From contig NW_020290001.1 of NCBI RefSeq assembly GCF_003144195.1, positions 186,001 to 250,000 on the forward strand: a stretch of 64,000 bases of DNA, in the 5' to 3' direction. Within the stretch, counting starts at the first letter, position 1, and the number at the start of each line of letters is the position of its first letter. Position numbers and translations under genes: made by a program. The notes under the pieces are model-generated. The model was not told the origin of the DNA, made no database searches, and saw only the letters and a list, made by a program, of their open reading frames with translations. The stretch is from Ceraceosorus guamensis. Its lineage: Eukaryota > Basidiomycota > Exobasidiomycetes > Ceraceosorales > Ceraceosoraceae. Below, piece by piece: positions 11,892-24,300 of this stretch.

Positions 11892-13182
11892 GGCCATGTG
11901 TTCAGATTTGGGTGTGAGTGGGCGTGATTTTGGTTTTGGGTTGGTGAGACTTTGGCACAGTAGCGTGGATGATGACCAGCGCACAGGTGTGAGCGCCAAT
12001 CGAGGGAGTTTCGCTTGGATGGGTGAGAATGTGAAGCTTGGAGATGGTAGTCGAGAGAAGAGGAAATCTTGGTTTACGTCTCAGATGAGTGTGAGCGAGA
12101 ATGTTCCTCCACGCAGGCACTCACACTCATCAGACGGAGCAAACACAGCGGGCTCCCCACCTGTACAGCTCCGACCAAAGCGAATGAGTTGCACCGCTGA
12201 TGATGAGCTTGCGCGCGTCACGCACCGTGCTTTCTCCACTGACCAGCCAAGACTGTCTGAGACTCACGACTCAGACTAATGACTCGCGCTCAGCTGATCG
12301 CCATGCACTATTCACGCTTATACACACCAGTCAATCTTGACTTTTATTGCATCATCATCAGCGAACGCGTGTACCGGTATAGCCAGTATACGGCAGCATC
12401 GACTCGCGAATTCGTCTGCTGTAGATGAACGACGCGTCTTCGCCACTCACCGCGGCAGCAGAAGCCTCGCGATCATCACAACACAAGCTTCCGCGCGCGC
12501 GTGATGCATCTCCCTCACTTTCAAGCTCAAGCAAGGATCACGACAAGCGTCTTTCAGCCTGCCTGCTGAGCATCAGCTGACCAAACACGAATCCTGAATG
12601 CAAGGCGACGTGCTGAGTCACAGTCGTGAATCAAAATCTTGATGAAGAGCTCTGATCTCTCCGCTCAGAGTCTCGGTGATGACCTTGGCATCTGATGAGT
12701 CTCCGCGTGCCGATCATGGAATCAAGAATCTTGAGTGGCGCCCCCGTTGACGTCACGTGAGAGAATCTGCCACGTGGGAGACTTTGAAGGCAGCTCCACT
12801 TGCGTGCACCGCCGGTCGTCGCGGTCTCATCAGAAATTCCTTTGAAGGTGCGTGATGCGTGCGCGGATCGCTGCTGACAATAGCGCGGGTGGGTGATAGA
12901 AGCTGTTCTTGCGCTTTGCCATCTCAAGGAAGCATCCGAGATCGTGGTCCACCTTCCGGCGCACATTAAGCCCACTCATTCCTTCTAGACGCATCCCCTG
13001 CCCTGCCCAGTCGTAGCTGCTGATCGTAGCAACACAAGCGACTGAGCCTAGCTACTGCTCGCGACTCTTTGCTCACCCTTGCGCTCCTTGCGAACGGTCT
13101 GAGAGGTCGCCACGGAGTGCTTCCACACGAGTCGAGCTTACGATCCCTTCTTGTGAAGTGAGACAGTAGACATCGACCAACG
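11892..13182. promoter_or_regulatory. Divergent promoter region, SUMO and TOM70
   Basis: This 1.3-kb spacer has no supported ORF. It contains motif copies at 12262 (ACTCACGA) and 12624 (TCGTGAATC), and a TGACGTCACGTGA segment near 12747 that combines a CRE-like TGACGTCA with a CACGTG E-box. Which gene these would serve cannot be said. Confidence 0.45.
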
Positions 13183-15363
13183 ATGGCCCCAGCCAACTCC
13201 GCGCAACAAGCTGGCGAAGCTGCTTCTCGAGCTGCCCAACGTGCAGGCGACAATGCTCAGCGCGGCGCCAACTCTATTTCTCGGTGGGTGGAAGAGAATA
13301 GAGCGCTCGCGATCACGTTGGGAGTGAGCACGCTCGCCGTGGGCGGCGCTGGAGTCTATTACCTCCTTTCTGGGCCGCGAAGGCCGCCTGGAGGAGGCGA
13401 GGAGCAAGGTGGAAAGGGCGAAAAGGCCACTTCAGGCGCGGCGAAAAAGAAAAAGAAAAGCAAAGCAAAGAAGGCGTCGGCGGTGGACCGAGAGGACGGT
13501 CCACTGTTAGATGAGGCCTCAGACGGTGAGTCAAGAGCATCAGCAATGTCGTGCTGCCTAGCATCGGCTGGATCGCCAGAGCTGGCTATGTGCAATGCAG
13601 AGCGGCCTGCTCATCCTTGTCCGCGCTTTTTCGGCGCATCACAGAGGATTTGTTCGCATTATCCGTAGAGGAGATCAAGCGATTGCCGGAAGAGGTGAGA
13701 GCACAAATTTGGTGCACGCCATCGCCACACATGCGCTGATTGCTGAAGCCTCTCCTGCTTCAACAGCGCCGAAAAGACCTTGCGCAGAAGCTAAAGGTCG
13801 CTGGAAACAAGGCCTACTCGCAGAGAGAGTTTGAGAGCGCTATTGGACACTACACCAAGGCGATTGCCGCGGCACCTCAAGCCGTGTTTTTCAGCAATCG
13901 AGCTGCGTGCTATTCCAATCTCGGACGGCCAGCAGATGTCATTCCCGACTGCAATGAGGCGCTCAAGCTCGACACCACATACGTCAAGGCGCTCAACAGG
14001 AGGGCTCTCGCTCAAGAACAGCTTGGTGGAGCCGCATCCGCAGAAGGCGAAGAGGGCGAGGCCGCTCGAGGCATGCTGTTCAAGAGCCTGGTCGACTTCA
14101 CAGCGGTCGGTATTCTTGGGCGCTTCTCGGATCAGAGCGCTGTCGACTCGGTGGAGCGAGTGCTCAAGACCATCGCTTCTAGCAAAGCAAAGGAGATTTT
14201 GAGAACGAGAGAACCAAAACTTCCCTCTCCCACTTTCGTCACTGCTTACCTTGAAGCATTCCGACCAAAGCCTCGCCCAGCGCTACCTGCTGCCCCGAGC
14301 AGGGCTGACAACCAGCTGATGCTGGCATATGACGCTATCGACGCTCGCAACTACCCCCACGCTCTTTCGCTGCTCAACGAATCGCTAATCGAAGATGACC
14401 CACAACACAAGCTCAGCACCGAAGAGCTGGAGGCCATGGCTTTGAACATGCGCGGAACATTCAAATTTGTCATTGGTGATGCGGCGGGAGCGCTCGAGGA
14501 CCTCGAAAGGAGCACCTCTTTGAGACCTGATCACGCGCAGACGTGGGTCAAGAAGGCCTCCGTGCACATGGAGCTGTCGGACAAGGACGCAGCCTTCAAC
14601 GACTTTGAGGTGGCAATTCGTGCAGATGCAAAGGATCCGGACATCTACTATCATCGTGGCCAAGTGCATTTCATCTTGGGCGAATATACAGAGGCAATCA
14701 AGGACTATCAAAAGTCCACTCAGCTGGACGACAAATTCATCTTCAGCCAAGTCCAGCACGCTGTTGCGTTGTACAAGAGCAACTCGACAGACGCGTCCAT
14801 GCGCGAGTTCAATAAGTTGCTCAAAGTATTCAACGGGTCTAGCGAGGCCCACAACTACTACGGAGAGCTGTTATTGGATCAGCAGAAGTTCGAGGCGGCA
14901 GTCGCGCAGTTCGATAGGGCGATTGCCATTGAGCAGGACAAGGAGCGTAGCTCGAACGTGCTGCCCATGATCAACAAGGCGTTGGCGTTGTTCCAATGGC
15001 AGCAGGATATGCCCACTGCTGAGCGTTTGTGCAGGCAAGCTTTGGAAAAGGATCCTGATTGCGACACCGCCATTGCCACATTGGCGCAATTGAGCTTGCA
15101 GCAAGGCAAGATCACAGATGCGATTGGCTTCTTTGAGAGGTCTGCCAAGATTGCGAGGACTTACCAGGAGCTTGAAAATGCGATCACATAGTGAGTAAGA
15201 CTGCGTGCCTTTGACCCGTTTAGTCAATCTATCGAAGTTGCTGAAGCTGACGACGGCATTCGCCCAAATTTGCAGCGAGAACGCTTCGCGCGCACAATTG
15301 CAATTTATAAAGGACTATCCGGAGCAGGGTAAAGAACTGACGCAACTTGCTCAGCTTGTATAG
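13183..15363 (+). CDS. TOM70: Mitochondrial import receptor Tom70
   Basis: Outer-membrane receptor that takes Hsp70/Hsp90-bound precursors, especially carrier proteins. Exons 13183-13525, 13645-13694, 13767-15190 and 15276-15363 give 634 residues. An N-terminal anchor at residues 41-62 is followed by a Lys-rich linker (KKKKKSKAKK), then a clamp-type TPR domain starting RRKDLAQKLKVAGN, and further TPRs to the C-terminus. A very short second exon of 50 nt encodes EDLFALSVEEIKRLPEE, which sits in other fungal Tom70 proteins just before the TPR clamp. The last exon adds YENASRAQLQFIKDYP, a typical Tom70 end. The order anchor, linker, 10-11 TPRs and the length match the family. Confidence 0.95.
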
Positions 15364-18058
15364 GCTTAAAGGAGCAACCATGTGGCGGTAGCGCATGTGA
15401 TAATGGCACGGAACGATGCAACGCAATTCATTCACCCCTTTTAGCGGATTCTGCGAGCGAGCCTTTGAGTCGTTCTCCTGGGGATGCTTGAGCACAAACT
15501 CTCGATTCGTGATCCTTGAGACTCTGTTGTGTCTCCGAGCTCTTCGTGTGTGGTACCCAACATGCAATTCGTGACACTACTACTGCTGAGAACCTCGGAT
15601 GGTCATTTGCCGTTGTTCGGTCCACGCAAGAAGCCAAGGTACATACTGCCGTGCATGGTGCGGTGCGCGCGGGAGGCGCTACAGAACTCTCCCGCAATTT
15701 GCGCTTGGGCCTTGCGATTCGCCGTGGTGCTTCTGCAGGTCGGGCGATCCGAAGTCTCTTCGAGGGGCTTCAGCCCTTCTGTGCCTGTGCGCACCCATTA
15801 CTACTTGTGACACAATACGGTCCAGCGTACGTGCGAGGCAAACGAAACGACTCTCGATTTCATCGTGAGATGCCTAACCCTGATGTTGTGATTTCGGCGT
15901 GATAGTAGAGAGCCCAAATGCCGAAGCTTGCGATTGTTGACTGAGAGACGCTCAACAAGCCATGCTCGAACTCAGTGGTTAGGCTCTGGCCGCAGCTGCA
16001 TGGCCAAAGTCTTGAGGGCCGCGATGCCACCTTCGATACCAACTCGATTCTGAGTCACGGTCACGAGTGACACGATCACAAGATGGTCAAGCGCGGGCGG
16101 CTGCCACATGGCACATAGAAGGTGCATGCCAGCCTGGCTTGGATGAAGGCGCTGCCCAAATGCGTCACAAGATTGTCGGATTGGAGGAATTGAGTGGCCC
16201 AAGACGAGTCATGGGATCAGATTCACGATTTCATCAGACGTGGAGCCCCAGAAACCACGATGGCCCTTTCACACTCCTTTGGACTTCCACGCAAGCACGA
16301 CGTGCATTCGAGTGGGGTCGGCCTGCACGTGAGGTGCACAAATGTTCCTATACGCTGCCAGGCCAGCAGAGCGCGCCTGCGGGGCAAACGCAGCTCACAA
16401 TCAATAACTCTGCTCGAGTACCGGCCTTGATTGGCGCATGAATCTCGACTTGACAACCTCTCGACGCGACCAGTCATGCTCGAGTGAGTATGCCAGTCTC
16501 GTTGTTCAGATTGGACCGCTGATGCAGTGTCGCTCTTTTCCGCACGTAGCCGCACTTGCCTCCGCAGGTCGAATGCCGCTCGCACGTCACAACGGAGCAT
16601 GGCTGGCTGGCTGGCTGCTGCAAAGCACTCGATTCTTCGTTTGCCCTTCTCTGCGGGTGGAAGAAAGCACCTCGATATAACCACACGCGCGCACGCACGC
16701 ACGCACAGTGTGAGCGCTGCTTTGCGGCGCGGCGATTGATTGGCCAACGCCGATCGTACAGCTTGATCGCCCGATCGTGGGCACAGAGGGAGTGTGTGTG
16801 TGAGAGAGAGAGCCGGGAGTCGTTTATACTTGTCTCTCGAATCTCTGGCGACTGTGAGCACGGGCACACGTTCACGTACCTGTACCTGATCGCGAGTCAC
16901 GGAGTAGTGGTAGGCAAAGCGGTGCGTGGAGTCAAACGAGTCACCGCAGTCGTCGTGAGTGTGAGTCTGTGACATGCTTTCAAACGATTTCATTGTTTTT
17001 TCCAATGCGCGGGGAATCAACGGCTAGCTAGCTGCCCGTCATGGGCAAGCCGTTGCAGTCGAGAAGGCTGCACCTTGTGCTCGTCGTGTCTTTTGGCCCT
17101 CCGAAAATGGGATGCGCGGGCGGAGGGGAGGATGGTGCCGCCAGCCAGCAAGAGCGCAGAGGGGCCGGCCGTACCTCCAGGCGAGGGTCCGTCTGCATGA
17201 AGCACGAGGCTAGCGAAGGGGGAGCGGATTTTTGTTTTCTTACGCTTCCGCCGCAGGCAAGCAGCAGACCTAAGTCGTGAGTGCATGAGCGGCACTCGTG
17301 ACCGCTCGACTTGCCCCATGCGATTCGTCCGTCTCGACGCTGAATTTTCGCCATGCGTGACTTTTGACTCCGCTGCGATGACGAAAGCCTGATCCCAGCC
17401 ATGGGCCCGCTTCTAGACTCGCGAACTGCTTGCCCCGCATTCTCCTCTTTCTGCAAGGTTGGTCCGTTTTGGACGACCGACACTGCTCCAACGCCCGAAG
17501 CGGCTCCAGGCCCCTCGCAAAGAGGGGCACTGACCGGACGCATAAGCGGCACCACTCAGCAGGCCAAGACATAAACGGACAGCTGAAAGCAAAGTCACGA
17601 ACGCTGACCGAAGCAAGCAGCAGCGCGCGCACAACTTGATTCGACCCAGCTGCGCCGCCAATCCAACGCTTGCGGCAGGGCGAGACCAGCTTGTCCGGCC
17701 AAAGGGCAAACAATCGACGTTTCCTGTCGCATCCACTGCCAAAGTGCCTTTGCCAGAAATTGCTGCCGCGTCTTTTCTGCACGCAACCTTTCTAGCGCAC
17801 GCTTTGACGTCCGACCAAGCAGCTGAGACACGCTTTGTGCACTCTCTGCGCAACTGCTGCTGGCTTGATCGACCCGCCGCTGCTGCTGCATTCTGCCCCC
17901 GCGCCTTGGCTGGAGGAAAACGCAAACCCCATCTTTGCTCCTTCCTCTGCCGCTGGTACCGTGAGTATACAGAAATCCCCCCCCCGCGTGCATTCGCAGC
18001 GCTCATTTCCCCACCTATTCCCGCGCTCGTCTTCTTCGCGTACCCCGCCCCCATTCAT

Positions 18059-18091
<33 letters not shown>

Positions 18092-18330
18092 CACTCCCCC
18101 CTTTCCCTTTCCTTTCGGTCCCTTCGATCTGCACATTGGAGCGGCCTCTGTGCAACGACGGTCAGTTGGAGCTTGTCGTCTGCAATCGTCGTAGGTCTTG
18201 GCTGCTTTCCGGCACATCGCTGCCTCGACGTCCACCCCTTCACTTTGCTCCAGTCGCGACATCCATCACACAAAGCATCAAGCTCCAGAGTCGGGTCATT
18301 CGTACTTGAGGGGAGCATTACGGCGCCAAG
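15364..18330. other. Three-kilobase gene-free stretch upstream of the DUF3712 gene
   Basis: Open frames of 200-265 codons occur on both strands (16223-17020 minus, 17413-18054 minus, 17636-18376 plus), but they overlap, have low-complexity translations and show no domain. I see simple repeats: (ACGC)n near 16690, (GGCT)n near 16603, (GT)n/(GA)n near 16795 and (CACCCT)5 at 18059-18092. Motif copies are at 16221-16240, 16953 and 17275. The last 300 bases are pyrimidine-rich and presumably hold the promoter and leader of the next gene. Confidence 0.45.
18059..18092 (+). repeat. (CACCCT)n hexamer microsatellite
   Basis: Five perfect CACCCT units plus CACC lie about 240 bp before the start codon of the DUF3712 gene. 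The complement is (AGGGTG)n. This is not the TTAGGG telomere unit. Confidence 0.9.
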
Positions 18331-21300
18331 ATGGCCGACGACGCAGCGTCGTACGGTTCGCGGGGCGGCCTGGTGAACCGCCGCGGCGGTCGCGCCAGTG
18401 GCGACACCTCTCGCTCGAACCAACAAATGTATCAGCCTGGTCAACCTATCGGTTACCTTGCTGCCAGAGGTACCCCATACGAGAAAAAGTACTTTACCAA
18501 GAAGCTCGGGTTCTGCTGCTTGTTCCTTGCGCCCCCTATCATTATCGTTTCGCTCGTCATTGCTCTCGTCCCCGTCATCTGGGCCGTTGCCGTTCACGCT
18601 TTGAAGACTGCTCAATTGCACGTCTATGCTGCGAACATTACGGACATTTCCAACACTAGTTTCCCCATCACGATCGAGGGTCAGGTGAGTATCAGGTCAA
18701 AGACGCGTAGCTCTCCACGTCGCCACGACCAGTCTTTTACTTATCGCCTTTCGCGCTGCACCTTTACGTCCACAGGTCAAGAAAGCTGGTATCTTCCCTG
18801 CCCACCTGTTTTTCCGTGAGCCCGTCGACATCTACTGGATGACTCCTCCCGAGGATGAGGGCGGCAGGCGAGAGCTTCATCTCGGTAGCATGGAATTGGC
18901 TCGTATCGGCGCTGCAGCTGGTCACGCTCGCGTCAAGCAGGTGAGTACAGAATCTCGCATCCAAGTTCTGACGGTCTCAATCGCTCATACATGCGCCCCT
19001 TTCAGGCGACCACGTTCAACATTGCCGACGAAGCTGGTTTCGGGCGCTTCTCCGAGTACCTTGTCACTCAAGAGGAGTTCACCTGGCAGCTGCGCTGCTT
19101 GAACGTTCATGCCGAAGCTTTCAGCTTCTTCCCCACGTTCAAGAACTTGCAGTTCATCAAGAATGTTGTGTTCAAGGGTATCAACAACTTCGGTGATATC
19201 AAGATCTTGGTGAGTGCTCGACACGAATTGGCTACCGTCTCGATCAGCTCCTTGCTGACATGCGCCTATCTCTCACTTTCGCCGTTAGAACTTGCAACTT
19301 CCTGGCGATGACCCTGAAGGTGGTATCATCACGCAAGCGACAACTCGCTTGGTGAACCCATCGCCTTTCGGTGTGCAGGTTGGCACGCTCAATTTGGCGT
19401 TGTACTACAAGGGAATGTACCTCGGTCCTGTCGCAGCCCAAGGTCTCAACCTGACTGCTGGTGAGAACATCGTCACCATCAGTGGTCGCCTGGTGCCTCA
19501 CGCCGACAACTCTACCGAGCTAGACCTTCTGGGAGAGTTGTTCACCAATTACATCAACGGTGACGTGTCGCCCGTCACCGCTGTCGGTGTCTCTACCCAG
19601 CAGGCTGATGGACGCGAGATCAGCTGGTTGAGTCAAGGTTTGAAGGCACTTCGGGCCAACATTCCTTTCCAATCGCCAGAGCCGATCGATCCCATCAAGG
19701 GCATCCAGATTGACTACTTGTCATTGGTGTACAACCAAGAGCGTCCCTTCAATCCTGACATCTTCTCGAACGATCTTACCGGAACGTTTGCATTGCCGTT
19801 CGGCTTCTCGCTCAACATTCTCTCTCTCGCCGCTGAGCTCAACATCCTCTACCGTGGTGCACCAGTGGGAACTGTTTACGGTCCTTACTCAAACTCTTCC
19901 ACGGACATCACCGTCTTGAACGCTGGTCAGACCGCTGGTACCATCGACATCACCCTGCCGCCATCTCAGCTTTTCCTGCCCAACAACACGCAGGCCGCTC
20001 AGCAGCAACTGATCGAGTTCCAAAATGAATTCACTTACAGCGACGAAGCTTCGTTCACGACGAGAGGCTCTGCCAAGACCATCACCGATACGCCTCTCGG
20101 TCGAGTGCTTCTCAACGGCATCAAGTTCAACGTCACCACCGGCCTGCGCGGTCTCTCTGGCCTGCTCAAGTACCCAACCATCATCAACTCTGTCGATGTC
20201 ATGGGCGGTGCTCCCGACGCAGTCTCTCTTGCTGTCGCGCTGACCACGGTCAACCCCTCCAACCTGAACCTTACCGTGGGCGACGCAACTTTCCAGCTTA
20301 TGAACGGTGTGGCGCTCGGCAATGCCACCTTGCCGAACTTGAACTTGAAGATCGGCCGCAACGATATCAACTCGACTTCCTTCTTCGACCCCAACCGTGA
20401 CCCCAAGGGTCTCGAGACGTTGAACAGGTTCATTTCCGGACTTGACACGAATCTGAACATTACCGGTTTCGATCGATCTTCTAACATTGCGTCCTTGAAT
20501 CCTACCTTTGGTGCCATTCACCTCAATGCCACCTTGCCGGGTCTCAAGAGGACGCTCGTCCAAAGTGCAAACCTGACGGTCCTTGACAGCACGGGTACGG
20601 TCGATGACATTGCCAATTCCAATGTTGCGCTCGCCAATCCTTTCACCAGCCCCTTGACTATCAGCCGCATCGCTGCCAACGCGTCGGCGCACGGTGTCTA
20701 CTTGGCCAACATTGACACGCCACTGCAATTCCCTGCGGCTGGCAAGGCGACTACGATGTCTCCAAACATTCCTCTCGCTGTCAACCTGTACCCTCCCGAC
20801 CTGTTTGCTATTCTGCGAGCATTCGCCGTCGACGGCAATCTCAACCCGGCCTACATCGACGGAATCGTACAGCTCGGTGGCTTTACGCTCACGCCGACCA
20901 CTGCTCCCCGTCAGATCAAGCGAGACCTCGTGGAAGACGCAGCTCCACAGGAGTCTTTCGTTCTCGAGGACGATGATGAGATGGCGCAGCTGTTCATGGG
21001 CACCTCGGCCAACCCAGGCCCTGCTCTGAGTGAGCTGAACGAGGACGAGGGATACGCTGAGGAGTTTAACGGCGAGGAGATCGGCAGCGTTGCGAAGCGC
21101 GCTCTCCCACTGCCTCAAGCGGGCATGGCCAAGCGCGACAATTTGTACACTGGCTTCAACCTCGCCAACTACGTGCTTGATGCGTTCCGCACCGCAACTG
21201 CCGACCTCACCATCGTATCTGATGCGACCATCGGCGACTACGGCACCACCCTCACCTTCTCGCAGAACAACGTTCCTCTGGGTGTTGACGACACGCTTCT

Positions 21301-24300
21301 CAAGCTTCTCCCCGTGCTGGCTGGTCCTATTGTACAAAAGATCGTCGATGGCTCGATTCTGAACATCGACCGTGTCACCATTACGGAGGCGGCTCCTACC
21401 TCCTTCCGCGCCGCACTCCAGGGTGCCTTGACGAACGCCGGTCCATTCGACGGTACCGTCTCTTTCCCAGAAGGTCTCACCATCTACTGGGAAGGTCGAC
21501 CCCTCACGTCCACTGCGTTCCCTAACATCACCCTCACCGGTGATCTCGGTGCCTCGCTCAACATCGAGCTTGAGGGTCAGATTCCCGACGTCGGCTACTT
21601 TACCGACTTCTTGAAGATGGCCATCACGAGCCCATCCTTTGTGTGGAACATCCGTGGTGCTGGTATCTCCGTCGCCGCTCTTGGCATCGTCACTGGCGGT
21701 ATCACCATCAACAAGGACGTTCAGCTGCGCGGTCTCGAAGGCTTGAGGAACCAAGTCATCATCAACTCCTTCGATGTCCCATACAACGAGCCTGGAGGAG
21801 GTATCCACCTGACCGCTGTCAGCACCATCAACAACCCCGCGCAGGTCGGTGTCGCTCTGTCCCAGTTCGGTGTCAACATCTTCCGCAATGGTTCGCTCGT
21901 CGGCCCGTCTAGAGCAGAGAGCGCCTTCACCCTGCAAGCGCTCGCCGTCACGACTGTGCCTCTGGTGGGCTCCATTGTTCCCCAAGAAGGCTTCGGTCTG
22001 GAAGTGCTGGGAGAGATCCTGACCAACTTTGTTCACGATCGCAACACGGGCTTGAATGTACGAGGAGAATTTGCAGGTCCCTCGGATGTCGTCTGGCTCA
22101 ACGAAGGCATCAAGGTGCTCGATGTCGAGGTCGCCTTGCCCTCGCAGAAATTCGATGTCATCAGACAAATTTCGATCAACCAGCTCTCCTTGTTCTTTAC
22201 CGTGGCAACGGCCTGGAACCCGCAATCCGACACGAGCAACACGACGGCAAACTTCTTCCTGCCCTTCAGCTTGCCCATCGACATCAAGACTGTCGAGGGA
22301 CCCTTCATTGCGAACTACCAAGGTCGCGACTTTGCGGTGCTGAACATTCCTCGCTCGGACTCGCTTACCGACGTCGAGGCACGCATTTTGACATTGATGT
22401 TCAACAATGTGCCGTTTGCCGTTTACGACAACGCGCACTCGCTGTTCTCGCAGTTCGTCGCCGATGTCACTGCGCGCGATCTGGTCACTTTCAACTTGCA
22501 CGGTCAAGCCACTTCGGACACTCTGACAGGAGCTGGTCTTGTCACCATTCGTGACATTCCTTTCAACCTCGACACGAACATTCTTGGTCTGCAGAACCTG
22601 AATGCTCGTCCGGCCATCGTCTCGGATCTCGACGTCCAGCGTGGATTCCCCACGTACCTGCTCATCACCGTCGCGGTCACGCTGTTCAACCCATCCGACA
22701 TCACCATCGGTGCTGGTGATGTTCAATTCGCGACGCTCTTCCAAGACCGTGTCATCGGCCGAGCGCTCATCCAAAACATTCTTTTGGCACCTGGAAACAA
22801 CACGATCCCCACTCAGATCTTGTACTCGCCTCAAGGTGCAGAGAACGTCCGCGCTGGACAGACGCTGCTGGAGAACTACGTGCAGAACATCACCTCGGAC
22901 GCCATCGTACAGGGAACCAGCCAGACCACTCCGATCCCATCATTGATCCAGGCCCTGTCTGGCATCAGGCTGACGGCTGCCATCCCGCCGCTCATGAAGC
23001 TGATTGTGGTGCAAGCGAGACTGACTGTGCCACGTGGAATCGCTCAAGGCGAGCTTGCTCAGACTTCCGTCATGATCGCCAATCCCTTCACGGCATCCAT
23101 CAGCATTATCCAGCTGTACGCCCAGGCAGTGTTCCAAGACATCGTGCTCGGTTACATCGACGAGAACCTGCGTGGCAACCCTATCTTCGCACCTGGAAAG
23201 GCTACTACCCAGTCGCAAGAAATCCCAATTCACTTGGACTTGGACCCGAAGAACCTCATTCGCTTCATCTTGGCCGCCGCTGCATCGGCAGGCGTCAGTC
23301 TCGGTCCTTTGCCGCCCTACCTGGACCGAGTGCTTGCGCTTGACGACACGAGAACGAGCATCGTGCCCGTCCCTGACACGTCCAACCCTCCATGCGTCAG
23401 TGGTCGCGCTTTCGACACGCTCGGTGCCGTTCTGGCCGCTCTTCGAGGCCTGGCGACCACGATCAGGATCAGATCGACCGTCAGGATTGACGAGTACCAG
23501 ACCGACCTCAACTTCGTGCAGTCGCCTGTGCCTACCATCACCGATGAGACGGCATTGTATCTGCTCGGTCCTGCAGGAGCACCGCTCATTCAGCTTATCG
23601 TCGACGAGTCCGTGCTTACTGTCAACATCGCAAATGCAACTCGTATCACGAATGACGGATTCTTCACCAGCTTGCAGGGTCGTCTTCAAGCCGACACTCC
23701 GGCCGATGCGTACATCGAGTTCCCTGATCCCATCGCCATCGAATGGGAAGGCACCGACATCGCCACCATCTCGCTGCCGCCCATCTGCGCCAGCCCGCCA
23801 GATGGTGTGCCTAACCTGGTCAGCGCCGGTCAGCTCACGATCACCAACTACGGTCGCTTCACAGCATTCGCCTCGTTCATTCTGAACAACCCGTCCTTCC
23901 AGTGGCGTCTGCACAGTGACACCGTCACGGTTCGCGCTCTTCAGATCCGCTACCAGAACGTCAAGCTCAGCAAGACGATCACACTTGATGCATTCAACGG
24001 CCTGCCCGGTATTAGGATCACCGACTTCCAAGCTCCAAGCGACGAAGGTGGTGCCAACCCGCACATCAACATCGAAGCGACGACGCCCATTCCTTCTCCC
24101 GCTTCTCTCGGTGTCGAGCTCGGCAACGCCAACTTCAACGCGTTCTTCCAGGGTACTTTGGTCGGTCCCATCTCATCGCAAGACCTGTTCTTGGCTGCGA
24201 AGGCAACCACCACAACGACGCTCAGGGGCGAGATTGTCAGACAAGAGGGAGAAGGTCTGGTCAACATTGGTATTCTATTCTCTCAATTCTTGGCCGGTCA

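Noticed and set aside
16223-17020. Minus-strand frame of 265 codons in the 15-18 kb spacer
   Set aside because: Crosses several simple repeats, overlaps plus-strand frames and has no domain, signal peptide or splice pattern. A transcript would be needed to revive it.
18059-18092. Interstitial telomere repeat
   Set aside because: The unit is CACCCT (AGGGTG), not CCCTAA/TTAGGG, and there are only five copies.
17636-18376. Plus-strand frame of 246 codons running into the DUF3712 start
   Set aside because: Reads through the CACCCT repeat as His-Pro repeats, and the real start codon at 18331 is in another frame with the family N-terminus.
19889-22834. Open frame of 981 codons on the minus strand
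   Set aside because: It lies entirely antisense to the DUF3712 exon, with a charged low-information translation. It is a by-product of the sense strand's codon bias; the sense frame has domains and correct splice joins.
22940-24064. Second long minus-strand frame of 374 codons
   Set aside because: Same explanation: antisense to the same exon, no domain.
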